A DNA stretch of 64,000 bases from Hirudinaria manillensis (GCA_034509925.1 CM067532.1:4048142-4112141); one strand, 5' to 3'; shown: positions 37,558-50,823, numbered from the stretch's first letter. The notes: generated by a model from the sequence alone, not told the origin. Translations and numbers: made by a program.

Positions 37558-40262
37558 CTTTAACTGTCTGGAAATTTGCGTATTTTACACAAAAAATATT
37601 TATCTTTTCTAAGATTCCCGTTCACCTTTTTGGGGGTTAACTATTATTATTGTAAATGGCTATCTTTCGACTAAGTGATTAATTAATTATGTAAAAAACG
37701 AGCATTTCGAACTGTGTGGAGTTAATAAATATCATACGATCTTGAAATGGTGTTGAAGCAAAAATGTTTGCACTAAGCACAGAATAGAGAACATCCAAAG
37801 GAATGTTCGGGACTTTATATGTTGCCGACTGCATGCAGTTAGGACAATCGCTCGCTAATGTTATTGATAGCATAATTAACTATTGTACACTTTATAGCAA
37901 TTTGAAAATTTTTTCTTGCATTTTTTTTTATAACTTTGCATAGAAAATTGAGATGAAAAAACAGCGCCAAATTTTAAACGAACTTTGAAAAATAATTATT
38001 TTCCTGTTTTATTCAAATACGTAGATATTTAGGAACGTACAAATTGGAACGTATCTTTATGCCCCTACGAACAACATCATCATCTGAATTAAAATCTTTT
38101 TCTTTACTCATATTTGTGGTGAAATATAAGACAGGAGTTTCTTAATTAAAATGTCGCCTCCTCATGAGGTGTGATCTTGTCTCCTTATTCAACTAATCAA
38201 CTACAGGTGAGATCCCTCAAAGATTGAATCGCACAATTATATTCGGATCCGTTTTTCTTTCTGTTCGAATGGATTCGAATTTTAAATGAAGAAGCATTAA
38301 GTCCAGCTTAAACTTAATCTGAAAGGTAAATTTATTAAACATGAATGTAGTATAATATGTCCATACGCCACAAGAAGCGGCAAGTTAAGGGCCTTGCAAT
38401 CATCCTTCTAATCCCAATAAAGAAGGTTCGGATATTTGAGGAAGGTGCCTGTAAATCCTAATTCATTCTGTCGAGACTCGAACTCAGACGATGATGAATG
38501 TCCAATTTCACGAGTGTGATGTGATAACATCCAATCAATCCACACGTGGATTACTTTTCACTCCACAAATCCTCGGATCGTAAGAAATGCTTAATTCATC
38601 GACGTGGCTCCTCAGCATTTTCATTAATATTTCAGACCAGCGAACATACAACTAAGAATAACCATGACCACTCCGAAACCCTTTATAATAGTTAAAAGAA
38701 GTAAATAAATATGATTAAATTGAGACTTAATTATGATCATGATGCAAAATGAAACATCTTCATTGAGTCGTTCGATTAATTATTTCTATTAATTTATTAT
38801 AAAACATAAACAAGTTTTTCCTCCAGTCAATACATACTGGATGAATGTTTAATACACGTCAACATGATATTCTCAACTCTGATATTCTCAACAAACATCT
38901 ATCAAAATAAATTTGCCATTTCACAGTGCTTGGATTGCCCCATAAACTTGCGAATTTATTTAACTCCGTAAAATTTTGAGTATTTCTGAGCAATCGGGTT
39001 CATGAGAACGTTAAAATTAAACTTGAACGGGGACAGATCGGGATTGAAGATGTACTTTTTTCAGTGAAATTTCGTTTAGAATTAAAGTTTAAGGTTTTAC
39101 TCTGCAGCCAATCTGGGATTTTTAAAATAAAGAAATGATGGGGCAAATTGTGCTTAAATGGATGGTGATTTTTTTTATTTCCATGCGAGGGACACGTTGA
39201 TTCTCCGTGGGTATGCCATTGATTTGACTAACCGATTCTTATAGATAAACTTCCCAAAAGCCTTATAAGTGGTCTTATCAGCGAGTAGTTTGTAAAGATA
39301 ATGTTAATCCAATTGATAAAAAAAATATGACGAAAAGAATAAAATCACCTAACAGGACCAAATGAATGCAACAATTTCCATCCTAAAAGTCTCCTGAGGG
39401 TATTAAAAGAAAATGCTCATGTTGCGTTTCAATAAAACACTTTTGGGACCAAACAAGCAATTTTAGCAAAAAAAAATTAATCGGCAAATTTTATATTCGC
39501 AAAAAAAGTATATTCGTTCATTTAATCGAATCAAGAACTAGGTAAAGTTAAACTAGGTAATTTTCAAATTAAATCGGGATAACTTGCGACTTCATTTCAT
39601 GTTAAGACGAGTTATTGAGAGCTGAATACTCATTACTATTCCACATTTTGTCACAATTCTTTTTGTGTTTCTTATGCCCTAACATCACGTATTAAGATTT
39701 AAATGCCTAAGTTCAGTCTTTAAATTATGAAAGTAAAATTATCCAACTTATTTAAAAGAAAACAGAAAATAAAAACAATTGGTCTGATAAAATATAATCC
39801 ACTGTGGAAAACTATCCTCGCCTTCAGAACAATAAACGTTTATTGCCTCTACATCAATGACATATGAAGCCATTGTTCGCAACGATGAATGATTCGACGA
39901 TCTATGAAATACACTGAAAAAGACAATAACGATGATTAGAAATATAACGACTCTGAACTCATTGTCGTAAATACTTCATTAACTTCTTCAAGAATTTATG
40001 TATCAATTAGATTCGTCTTCAACAAAAACGGAGGCTCTGATTACATGAAGCAACTCAAGCAACCCATGCACCACTCAATCAACTTTAAGGTTATTCTCTA
40101 TCTTTGTAGGAAATAAACTATATTCCCGATACCTGATTCACAATGTCCACTTCTCCACTTCCATTAGGCGCTTCCTTTAACTTCTCGTCGTTCACACGAA
40201 ATCGGCTCTTAGTGACGCCAGAAAAAAAACAAAGTGTTGAAACAGTGATATTTTTATTCAAA
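37558..40262. other. Gene-poor AT-rich intergenic DNA
   Basis: This should contain the promoter of the Ig-domain gene, but I see no recognisable element. Only short, unsupported open frames occur. Confidence 0.6.
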
Positions 40263-40291
40263 ATTAATAGAAATCAAAATGCGTGTTCTTA

Positions 40292-40510
40292 AAAATTTAA
40301 ATGTTCGCCTTTTTTCATGTTCGTGGCAAGATGGCAGGATTTTCGAAAAAAGCGTATTTTTACGTGATATAGTTGTGGCATATATATGAAACCTATATAA
40401 AGACACTCCTCTAATCGAGCACTGTGTTGTATCAAAATTTTGCAATTGTTTAAGTACTTTCAGAGAACATTTACATGATACAAACCACACATTGCATTTT
40501 TATTTATATA
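40292..40510 (+). repeat. Dispersed repeat, copy B, with flanking direct repeats
   Basis: The segment 40321-40510 is the second copy of the repeat at 5049-5238. It is bracketed by 29-bp direct repeats at 40263-40291 and 40511-40539 (both begin ATTAAT and contain GAAATCAAAATGC), which differ at three positions. That geometry suggests a long, ageing target-site duplication made at insertion. Confidence 0.75.
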
Positions 40511-40539
40511 ATTAATGGAAATCAAAATGCACGTTCTTA

Positions 40540-41709
40540 CAAGACGGCAATATCAAGTATCAATGATAATAAATTCAACAGCAAAAATTTCATTTATGTC
40601 GTCTTCAATGAGCTTCTTGCATAAGTTCAGCTCAAGAAGTGCTATGCACACAGCGCAATCACAGGCTTGGCAGGAGCCATGCTTCTAAGCATGGAAAGAC
40701 TGAGCTTATGGTAGGTTTTGACAGAAATCAATAAAATGTGGTGGAAGAGATAAACTTTGACAAAAATGCCTACGAAGCCTGCAGCCGATAGGACAGACTA
40801 GGCATCGTTTTAGGTAAAGTCTGAATGCTAGCTCACTAGGCTAGCTTGAACTTCGGCGAACAAGAACACACAGCACTGACAGTGTGAAGGGAAGTCATTC
40901 CTTGGTGTGACAGCACAATCATTCTTCTACAACGCACTGGATGAAGTGAGGGAAGTGGATGCAGCCTTCCTTATTTACAGTACAGACGTAGCGAGGATAC
41001 TTGACGCCCAGGGCAAAACGCGCCCCTGAATCCCTGATGCCCATATCTTGGTTAGTATCCAGTAACATCTTACAATCGCCCCCCCCATCCCCTCGCTACA
41101 CCGCTGTCCATTTATTGTTTCTCTCAGAGCATCAGCTTCGCTTTGAACACCCAAAGGAATAAATTGGATGATGGCGAATCCAACAAAACACATTTTCGCG
41201 GATAATTTTATTTCTAATATATCTATGATTTTACGAGTTGATATTCAAGTTTTTCATTTAGACCCTCAATTGATATGAAGACATATTTTTCATCTTCAAT
41301 CCCCTATTGTCACATATCATCACAAATGTGCCTCCATTACCATCCTCACATACAAAGCATCATTTATTATGGGTATTCACAAATATCTTTGGAATTCTAC
41401 GTCACCGAGATTTTTCTGTTTTTTTTTTTTGCTTTAACTTTTAAATCTTGTTGGAAAGTTATGTAACATAACCTGCCTCTAAATCATTATAAGTAATGAT
41501 GACTAGCATGTATTCAAACAATATTAAATTCCAAACATAATTTGAAGTTTTTAGGCTATCTTTTTATTTATTTATTACTGCATTAAATTGTAAATTATGC
41601 TTGTATTAGATTCATACCATTCATATATTAAAAGCACTAGTTAGACGCCTTGATTAGTCAGATTATCGTCCGCGCCTCGCTCGCTCGTCGCCATCTATTT
41701 CCTTTAAAA
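40540..41709. other. Intergenic DNA with decayed repeat-like sequence
   Basis: The stretch 40640-41060 is less AT-rich and shares a short block around GCCCAGGGCAAAA with 44560-44620, followed in both by GA(A/C)TCCC-type text. This hints at a low-copy, heavily decayed repeat. No open frame with support; 41640-41709 should include the ZC3H3 5' UTR. Confidence 0.4.
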
Positions 41710-43667
41710 ATGTCGGGATCGGAAGTTGAGCATTTGAAGAAGGAGTACGAATATTATTCGGGTTGGTTATTGTATCTTTAGTCACTTCTGTTTGGATTAC
41801 AATAAACGTATCGTGCTAAATGTCGATCACAGAATTGTAATTCATCCAAGCTGCTGCTGACTTAATTAGCTTTGAAGACTTTAAGTTGTTCGGTTGTTAA
41901 GAAATGGAAATTTGTAATGATATTGATTTGTTCAGCTTCTCTGAGTGTCACGTACCAATATTTCGATAAGTGTCACTTACTAGTTCTAACGCTCAATCCC
42001 TCATGCACCCATGACCAAGCATTCGTCTCATAAGTACATAATATTTCAATGAAAGACATTTTAGCATTTTAAAAATATTTTCAAACAAAACAGTGTCAGA
42101 TTAAGTCTTAATTTTAATGTAGCATTACATTCTGGAATCTAATTCGTTTTAGGTCTGCTTAGAAATCTATATGGGAATAAAGCTACGAAAATAAATAGAA
42201 AATTTATTGGAGGTGATGGCCGTAATGTTTTAGCCACCAAGAAACGGCCATATTCTGACAAAATCAGACTAGTTCAAGGGAACATGACTGTTTCCTCACC
42301 TTTCAAGCTTGGAAATAGGAAGAACAAAATACAAAATTATCAGCACATTATTCAACTACATGGCAAGACTTTTCCTAAAGCTGATGTGCTTTTCCACCCA
42401 TATATCAAATCCAGAAACGTTTCCAATTGGGTGCTTGGAAATGATAATTGTCAACATTTAAATAATGCATCAAAGACATTTGTTGGTAAATATGCTCTCA
42501 AAAGGGTCCAAACTGGCAAGTTTTTGGAAAGTCTCTGTTTTAGTGGATTCTAAAGTGTTTATGAAAATATTTTCTTTGAACTTTAGAATCTTCAACCAGG
42601 AATGTGTCCATTAATAAGGTCTTAGGTCGAAAAGTTGGAAATCTAAGTAAAAATAAATACAAGTTTGTTAATGCTCACTTAAAGTTTAAAAACAAGTCGA
42701 GAGTCAGAACTCCAATGCCCAATGTGGCAAAAGGAAGATTTGTGCAAGGTACATTAACTAAATTATGTACCAAGTTCATATTTTTATTATTAATTACTGC
42801 TAAATTTTAAAAACTCATTAATTTTTAAGGACGACAGTCACTGAACATGTCTATAAAGAAACATTTAGCTAGGTTGAATTTTTTATTTAAGAATGTTTTT
42901 GAATTGTTCTTGTAATCTTTGGTAATTTTTTAGCCGATTGGTATCCAGGAGCTCCAAGTTATTGGCAAAACAAAAGTCAAGCAAATTTTGCCTGTTCTTT
43001 AACAAGTTTGGCAGATGCCATAGGGGTATCAAATGCCCTGACATTCATGATCCTGATAAAATTTCAGTTTGTACAAGGTGAAAGCCAAACAACCAATATT
43101 ATTGTTCAATGATGCATAGTCTGATAATCAATTTGTCAGGTTTCTCCGAGGAACGTGTAACATCTCAAATTGTCCATTTTCACACAAGATTTTAAAAGAC
43201 AAAATGCCAACATGTACATATTTTTTGAAAGGATTGTGCCTCAGAAAAGATTGCCCATATAGTCATGTTAATGTTGGTAAAAATGCTGAGGTCTGTCAAG
43301 CCTTCATAGATGGTCACTGTTCCTTGGGCAATGAGGTGGTTTGATCCTTTATTTTATTTCTGCTATATTTGTGAAGATGTTTAATCTCTTTTGAAGTGCA
43401 AAAGGAAGCATGTATATATGTGTCCAGATTATTCTGTCAAAGGTTGCTGTCCAAGAGATTCTTGTCCAATGCATCATGTTCTAGGAAAAAATGTTAAACA
43501 TATTTTAAAGGACTCGTGCAATCACGAGCCTGATAAGCTGTAAGTTTTATGACATTTTATGGCATTAGGGTGACAGAAATCAAATTAAGAATTTTTTAAA
43601 GTCTTAATTCAGGTTCAAAGAGTGCAATAGACATCCAAAATTTCATATCATTGGACTTGTCTGTTGA
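41710..43667 (+). CDS. ZC3H3: ZC3H3-like zinc finger CCCH protein, complete
   Basis: ZC3H3 proteins are nuclear RNA-binding factors linked to polyadenylated mRNA export and 3'-end processing; the finger array is related to that of CPSF30/Yth1. Exons: 41710-41761, 42153-42485, 42587-42748, 42830-42872, 42934-43077, 43140-43335, 43397-43539, 43613-43667; 1128 nt in frame, giving 375 residues. Five CCCH fingers stand in tandem: FCLFFNKFGRCHRGIKC with PDIH (C-x8-C-x5-C-x3-H), VCTRFLRGTCNISNCPFSH, TCTYFLKGLCLRKDCPYSH, VCQAFIDGHCSLGNECKRKH and MCPDYSVKGCCPRDSCPMHH. The N-terminal 180 residues are basic and without a recognised domain. It is far shorter than vertebrate ZC3H3 outside the fingers. The last exon and exact stop are the least certain part. 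It is convergent with DHCR24. Confidence 0.9.
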
Positions 43668-43857
43668 TGAACATTTAGGGTCGTGTGATTCCAGCTTCTT
43701 TTCAGGTTGTGATGTGACATAACAACTTATAGTTAAATTATTTGTAAAAAAATTGACACCTTTGCCAGATGTTGAAAGCTGGTCTATATTGCCAAAACTC
43801 AAAGTAAGTAATATTGTTACATCTCAGGGACGGTAATTTATTTGTTTTTGTGTTTTC

Positions 43858-43863
43858 AATAAA
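43858..43863 (+). terminator. Polyadenylation signal AATAAA for ZC3H3
   Basis: AATAAA occurs about 190 nt after the proposed ZC3H3 stop codon. Confidence 0.4.
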
Positions 43864-44960
43864 TTGTATAATAGAGGTTGGTTTTGTTTGCATATTGGAT
43901 GCATATTGGATGCATATTGATAAGAGTCTGGGAAGGCAATTAGACAATTTGAGCTGACAAGTTTTCAGATTCTCTTAATCTTTTGCTTGGGATCGGAGAG
44001 TGGTAACTACAATCTGAGGAGATCTGGAAGACTGGGACTTAATGGCAACTAGTTTCTGCCTGGGTACAAAGACCACTCACTCACTCAACTAATTGAATAT
44101 CAACTAATTAAGATGCGAACATGTAGATTGCCACCAGTCTAGATTTTTAGCAAGCAGCATGTTGTGTCAAAGTGCAACTCACTTTTAGTTAGATGAGCTT
44201 TGGTAAGCATTGCTGATTCAGATGTTGGGAAGGTTGAGTATGATTGAAACAGTTTGTTGGTGGTGACAAGGCTTGGAATTGTGCAGAATGCTTAAGTAGT
44301 GACACAGGCTTTTATTTTTGCTGCGTTGGCATTCACGCTTGAAGCTTTTTTTGCCTTAGCTGGCTGAATGAATTTGCTGTATAGATGACAAATTTTAATA
44401 TTATACTGTTGAAAATTAGTTAGATTAAGACAAAGAAATAGCTGTGACCAGATCTAAATATATTATCAAAATGGCTGAATAGTAGCCTGCGGGAGTCGAG
44501 TGAAGACGGGCTAGTGAACAGATTAACCGATGGAATTGAATTTTGTGCTTAGTTTAGCAGTGCCTTGGTGATGACATTTGGTGCCCAGGGCAAAATGCCA
44601 GGATTGACTCCCCAACTCCTGACTGCTGGCACCATTATCTCTTAGCTTTCAACAGCAAAATTATAGCTACATTATCAATGCAAAATTCTTGCCTGTCAAC
44701 ATCAGTGGAATGAAAGTTTCCAAAATCTAGACTTATTGGCAGAGGTCATGCCTGGACATTCAAATCTTAATTCCTAAGAGGAGCTGGTGAAACAGTACAG
44801 TTTGTATTCTGTTGAAATAAGTGCATTCTGGTTTCCATGAATGGGTTCAACATATAATCCAAGAGGCCCTTTGGTGTCCCCATGTTGTGCCACTGGTTTG
44901 TCTAGTGAATTTACAACAAACTTATGTAAGCAATAAGCAGAACAAAATTTGCAATGACAG
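43864..44960. other. Intergenic DNA between convergent ZC3H3 and DHCR24
   Basis: No gene seen. The stretch 44150-44720 is less AT-rich and includes the GGTGCCCAGGGCAAAATG block that is also seen, diverged, near 41005. It is probably a worn repeat. Confidence 0.5.
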
Positions 44961-44962
44961 AA

Positions 44963-44968
44963 TTTATT
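44963..44968 (-). terminator. Polyadenylation signal AATAAA for DHCR24
   Basis: The hexamer on the minus strand lies about 70 nt beyond the DHCR24 stop codon. Confidence 0.55.
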
Positions 44969-45036
44969 TCCAATTATAATCCAAATCTGAAGTGATTAAT
45001 GGTTGTTAATTGTTAATCATATGCTTTGACTAGTAC

Positions 45037-47396
45037 TCAGATCCTGGCTTTCCTGTTGACTTTATCATAAACTTCTGGAAAGGCACCTTTGGCATTATAT
45101 TTATTTCTAACTCTCTCATACAGTGAATGGTCAAACATTTCATGAAATTCTTTTCTTGTAAGATGAGAATCAGCATACAGCATCTGAAACCTGAAGATAC
45201 CAGGAAAGTCAATAAAAGTTATTGAACTTAAGGTTACAGTGTTATTCTCACCCATTATGTTTAAGAACAAAGTTTTCCAAGTTACGAACAGCCTGGTAAG
45301 AATTGTAATTTGGCACCTTTGGGGCTCCATAAGCTCCAATGTCTATAAAGTATCCCCCTTCCATGTTATGTGACTGAATGAACCCTGGATGTGATGGGAG
45401 CCAAAAGGGACATAGCCAGAGTGGATAAAGCTAAAAAATTGTTTTGCTTCAATATTTCATTTCCATTTCTCAATATAAATTCAATAATTGGAAATGTTGA
45501 TCAGTTAATCAGATTTATTCCAGAGATAAATATAACCTTATGGGCTGATAATTATATTTGGATCATTTTTAGCTAGTCTATATGGACATCATACTTTTAT
45601 AATAAACAATGTTTCTGAACTAAGATCCTAGTGTCTTGCTTTTAGAAATAGTGTTTATTTTGAGGAATAAAATATGTTCCCAATTACCTCTAGTTCCTCA
45701 TGGAAGAATTTCAGTGCTTCTTTCATGTTCTCCAGGGGAAGAAGCATGTCTTGAATAATCTGATATCTTTCATACATGTCTTTTATGGTCTGGTTGTGAG
45801 TCAATTTTAGGAGAGATACTTTAGGCGGCATCATCCAGCCAAACAGATATCGAAACATCGTGTTATTTCCAAAAGGCACAATATCCTGATGGGTATGCAA
45901 ACATTTATATAGATACATTTATGTAAAACTCCAGTTTTTCAATTGCAACAAAATTACCTGCATTTGCCAGAAAATGCTTTTGGAATGCCTGTGGTAGTAA
46001 TGCCTTAAAGGTATGTATTCAACTTTGGGACCTGAGTTCAATATTCCCTCAACATGCTTATAAAACCACTGCTTGTAATATCTACCTATGGCATTCACCT
46101 GGATCAAAATTTTCCATAATCTCTGACATATCTTCATAGGAATTACAAGCTTTTAGAGCTCCGAGAATTACCTTCTCAGGTTCGGCGATGTCTGTCAGGT
46201 GTCCAGTCATAACAACACATTGATTCTTTGAAAACATTAATCCCTCCACAAAATCATTATCTTTATTTCTAGCTTCACTTGAAAAAATGTCCACAGTTTC
46301 TTGTAATGAATGCAAAGGAAAATAGGACAGCCTGACATATTTCTTTGCAGGAATAATTTGCAGCTCTGCTGCTACGAGGAAACCCAATGTACCGTGAGAC
46401 CAGGGTAATGCATGAAATAAATCAGAGTTTTCTTCCTAGAGCAAACATAAAATTGGATAATTCTATTTTGGACAAAATTATAGTCAATGATTGAGTAAAA
46501 ACTGTGAGCAAAAGCTTAATATTTACCAAATTTAGAAATTGACCCCAAATGATAAAGGATAATTTATTGCTGAAGATTTCAGAAGCAACTTACTTTAGAG
46601 CATTTTATTAGAGAGCCATCAGAAACCACAACTTCAGCAGCAACAAGAATGTGCTGCATTAGGCCATACTTGTGAGATGAAGTCTCTATTCCAACTCCCA
46701 TAATAAGGCCACCTAATAAACTACTTTAAGTCAATAAAATGCTTTGGCAAGCTCTGAATGACTCATTTAGTAAATACAAATTATTACTTGTGGAATCTTT
46801 TAAAAAAAGCCAGAAAAATAACCAATTGTTAGGTCATCAAGCTCAGGCACAACAGGCAAAGTCCATCCTAATTTTGACAAGGCAGCAGTGATCTGACCCA
46901 TGGAGACAAGTGGCTCAACTCTTACTACTTTATTTGTAGTGTCGACCTCAAGAATGTCCACCAAGTTTATTTCAATTTTGGTATAAAAAGATTTGTAGCG
47001 GGCATTCCTCAAACTCATAGCCATCCACCCAGGTCTGGCCGTACACATAGGTGTATTCCTTCCCAGTCTATTCCATCTATCAACCTGGATAAATCAGACA
47101 ATAAGAATAGTATCCAGCCATGTTCTGAATATGCGCAAACATACCTGTTTTTGGACGTAAGATACCTTCTCACAATGCCTGGAGGGGGCACTGTTTAACT
47201 TAAATATCAGCCAGTTTCTGGCATGGAATACAACATCATAGATCAATGAAACGGGCAGAAGAAAAAACGTCACAAATATCCATCGATAGTTGAGTAATAT
47301 ATATTTCAATCCTCTAACTTTCGCCCACAATGAGAAACATAAAAGCAGACATGAAACAACAGCGAGCACAACCCCCCCAACCCATGCGTTGAGCAT
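45037..47396 (-). CDS. DHCR24: Delta(24)-sterol reductase, complete
   Basis: DHCR24 is an FAD-dependent, NADPH-using ER membrane enzyme that reduces the C24-C25 double bond of desmosterol and related sterols in cholesterol synthesis. Eight exons join in phase: 47396-47145, 47084-46823, 46712-46594, 46435-46172, 46098-45958, 45885-45688, 45430-45252, 45190-45037; 1569 nt, giving 522 residues against about 516 in vertebrates. Residues about 1-55 hold the N-terminal membrane region ([20 protein letters not shown]). The FAD-binding PCMH domain covers [45 protein letters not shown] and [15 protein letters not shown]. Later blocks include [64 protein letters not shown] and FPEVYDK. One intron (46099-46171) is 73 bp. 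Confidence 0.96.
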
Positions 47397-48079
47397 CTTG
47401 CTAAGACTTTGAACTGGAAAGCCTCATTAAAATAGTTGGAACTAGCGAAGCATTAATATATATAAGGCCTTTTAAAGTATTTAGAAATATAAGTGTAAAT
47501 ACAAATTAATATATAATAGTTGTTTAAATAATTGTTTAAACAATCGAAAATTTTTGAAAAAAAAATGCATCCGAATCTGACTTGAACATCGAAAATTAAG
47601 TAAATTCATTTTCAACAGGACGTATCACAATTTTCAAAAGGAACAAACTTTCTCAATTCTTCACGATGATGTGATCTTTTTTGTTTTCTCCCCTGCCAGA
47701 GACATTGACATAATTATAAAAAAATAAATTTGACCTTATCACAGGCCAAGTTAGCAGACTCCACTGGCGAAGAGGGATAGGAGGCCGTGATTTAAAAAAA
47801 AATTTCTGCTGTGATCAAAACTGAATAACCTTTCCCAAATAAGAAATTATGATCTTTAAAAAGTAACATTTTCTTTCGAACATTTTGTTGTTTCAATTAT
47901 TAAGATTTTATACGTAATGTAATGTGACGAGACTGATTCATACCCTTCCAAACAAGCAATGCTCGCTTGACCCCATGCCCACCTGGCTCCTCATGAATAT
48001 ATCAGCTTTCATCTCACCCCACAATAATCTTCAATAATTCTATCACCGTCGGCAAATTCACCACCCCTTTCAAATCTTG

Positions 48080-49400
48080 CTACATCATCACTCTTCTGAA
48101 AAAACGCTCGATCCTGAAGCTCCTACCGGTCCACCTCCAATCTCTCCGTCTTTTCAAAAATCTTAGAGCGCCTCGTGCTCCGCAGGGTCATGGACCACCC
48201 TGGATCACCATAAACTTTTCCCTGCGCATCAATCTGCCTACCGTCAACATCACTCCACCGAAACCGCCATACTCCGCGTCTCCTCGGACCTCCTCCGCGC
48301 CGCGGGAGCCGTCGAAGTGTCGCTGCTCGTCCTTCTCGACTTTTCGACCGCCTTCGACACTGTCGATCACAATATGCTCCTCTAACGACTTGAGAGATCT
48401 TTCGGCTTCGCGGACTGCGTCCTTGAGTGGTTCCGGTCTTACCTCGCCGATCGCTCCTTCTGCGTCGGTCATGGTCAACTCGAGTCGCCCAACGCCCTGA
48501 CAACCTGTGGTGTGCCCCAAGGCTCCGTCCTCGACCCGCTCCTTTTCTCGATGTACACAACGGAACTTGAAAGCATCATTCACTGTCACATGTATGACGA
48601 CGACACCCAAGTCTACGGTCACAGCAAACCCGACCATACCGAGGCTCCCCTTCCAGGATGTCCCGATGTATGAGAGTCATCAGCGACTGGATGTTCAGCA
48701 GCCATCTGCAACTGAATAGCAAAACCGAGGTGATGTGGACTTCCTCGCCAAGACATGCCTCGGAGCTCCCTTCCAGCCCGGTCTCCATCTGTTCTGATCT
48801 AATCTATCCCGTACATTACGTCCACAAGCTGGGGATCTGGCTAGACTCAGACGGCTCCATGAGCACACACATTAACAACATCTCTCGCCCCTGCTTCGCG
48901 TCCCTCAGGGATATCTACAGCATTGCCTCTTCTCTCTCCTTCGAGGTTAGGAAGAGCATCTTCAAGGATCGATTATGGAAATTCTGTGCTTGCGGGTTTC
49001 CCCTCCTGTAGCCTGGAGCAGCTGCAAAGAGTCATCAACAAGGCATCCAAGCTCATCTTCAACAAGAGGAAGTACTACCATGTGTGGCCGCTCCTTTACG
49101 AGCTTCACTGGTTGCGCATCCACCAGCGCATCGACTATAAGATCTCCACCTGGGTCTTCAAATCGCTCCTGGGCTGCTCACCGTCCTACCTGACATTCAC
49201 CTGAAGCGCACATCTCTAGGGCAGAAGCGGCCTCAAGTCCATATCAAGAGGCTCCTTCCGCCCACAAGTCAATCGCGCTACGTTCGACGGCAGGTCCATC
49301 GACGTCGTTGGCCCGAGGACATGGAACAGACTGGATCCCGCAGTGAAGACCTCGGACCCTTGCGCCCCCGATGACAAAACCAACGCGGGACACGTGCAGG
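48080..49400 (+). mobile_element. Decayed CR1/L2-type LINE, reverse transcriptase region
   Basis: Across shifting plus-strand frames the order of a reverse transcriptase is clear: LLVLLDFSTAFDTVDHNMLL (finger/palm), then GVPQGSVLDPLLFSMY, then a YDDDTQVY catalytic box, then RIDYGNSVLAGFPSCSLEQL and ELHWLRIHQRIDYKIS, ending near RTWNRLDPAV. Stops and frameshifts make it inactive. Its base composition is strikingly GC-richer than the surrounding DNA. The RIDY/LFKSLLGCSP tail is characteristic of CR1/L2-like LINEs of aquatic animals. It lies between the 5' ends of DHCR24 and UBE2L3. Confidence 0.85.
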
Positions 49401-49632
49401 CCACTCCGGGGTGTGTTAGCTGGGAAGTTAAATATTTTTTAGTTTGAATGTTAAATAATTTATTACTTTAATAAATATTTAAAATTTAACATTGTTAAGA
49501 TTTTATGATTAACCATAGTAATAAAGTTTTTCAGACAACTAGCTGGTACTTAATCTTTTTATGTATGGTAATTTGCTGTTATAGAACATCTCACTTTTGA
49601 ATAGCCTGTGTTTCATTTCTATTAATCCTGTG

Positions 49633-50605
49633 ATGGCTAGTAGGAGATTGACGAAGGTTAGTATTTTTCCCAATAAGTTTTATTATATTTATGAAAGTCA
49701 AGATTTGTATTGTTACTGGTTATATTGCCTTATGTGGATCTGAATGTCTAGTGCCAATATCTAATGAAAGACATCGCTTAAGTTTAAAGTATCTCATCTA
49801 TTCGTTAAAATTGTGCTAAGAAATTTCCGGAGCGAGGTAAAAAAAAAAAGTGCTTTATCAATTGCTAGAAAATGTTCGCGCCCTGATTTGTGACTCTTGA
49901 TCTAATCGTTATTGGCTATCAGTGGTATGTCCTATGATGCTTTGTTTGACATTTTCCTAACGTGAATATTAAGAAGAAGAATTGGTGTGATCGGTGGATA
50001 TTTGTTTGATAATATTATTTAATGATGAATTATTTTTCAGGAACTGCAAGATATCAGGGGTTTTAGCCCGAAAGTGTTTCGTGATATATATGTAGATGAG
50101 AGCAACATTTTACAGTGGTCAGGACTTGTGGTCCCTGTAAGCATAATTCATGTTTTCACTCGTATTTTAATCAGTTTATTAAAACAATAATTGTTTTCAA
50201 GGAAAATCCACCTTACAACAAAGGGGCATTCAGAATTAGGATAGACTTCCCGGCAGATTACCCCTTTAAGCCTTCAAAGATAACCTTTCAAACCAAGATT
50301 TACCATCCAAACATTGATGAGAAGGGACAAATCTGCTTGCCAATCATCTCTTCTGAAAATTGGAAGCCATCAACTAGGACTGACCAAGGTAATACGAATG
50401 ATTAACATTGAAAAGGAATTGTTAATTTAAATAATTTGTTTTACTTTAAGTAATACAAGCTCTGGTGGCTTTGGTAAATGACCCTGAACCTGATCATCCA
50501 CTGAGGCCTGATTTGGCTGAAGAGTACACCAAGGATAGGAAAAAATTTCTGGAAAATGCTGAGGAACACACCATAAAATTTGCAGAGAAGAGGCCATCCG
50601 ATTGA
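49633..50605 (+). CDS. UBE2L3: Ubiquitin-conjugating enzyme E2 L3 (UbcH7), complete
   Basis: An E2 enzyme that passes ubiquitin from E1 to HECT and RBR-type E3 ligases. Four exons: 49633-49656, 50041-50136, 50202-50388, 50451-50605; 462 nt, giving 153 residues, the family length. The start [13 protein letters not shown] matches the family. The HPN motif lies at residues 75-77 ([12 protein letters not shown]) and the active-site cysteine at residue 85 ([12 protein letters not shown]). UBE2L3 lacks the aspartate/serine gate that lets other E2s attack lysine directly, which is why it works through cysteine-type E3s. The C-terminus is FAEKRPSD. It is convergent with the TMEM79-like gene, 218 bp away. 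The 5' side is crowded by a LINE that ends about 230 bp upstream. Confidence 0.97.
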
Positions 50606-50792
50606 GAAGCATTACAACTGAGCAACGATACAATTACAACATCAAGTTCAAAGAAATTGTTTTAATATAAATATTGTGCTAATTCATCCATTTTGTTTCT
50701 TTTCGCTGTTGCGACCATGAAATGTTTTTAAAAATTTTGCTTGGAACATTCAGACAAAATGGGAAACTGTAATCATTTAAACACTTTTAGGA

Positions 50793-50798
50793 TTTATT
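50793..50798 (-). terminator. Polyadenylation signal AATAAA for the TMEM79-like gene
   Basis: The hexamer on the minus strand is about 26 nt beyond the stop codon, in the narrow gap between convergent genes. Confidence 0.5.
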
Positions 50799-50823
50799 AA
50801 ACTAACACGGTGTCAGAAAACAA

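Noticed and set aside
46082..46171. Extension of DHCR24 exon 4 with residues [20 protein letters not shown]
   Set aside because: This is the 73-bp intron 46099-46171: it has a gtaatt donor and a ccag acceptor, and removing it restores the conserved [13 protein letters not shown] junction.
48123..48637. Long minus-strand open frames, arginine and glycine rich
   Set aside because: They are antisense to the GC-rich reverse transcriptase of the decayed LINE, which reads clearly on the plus strand.
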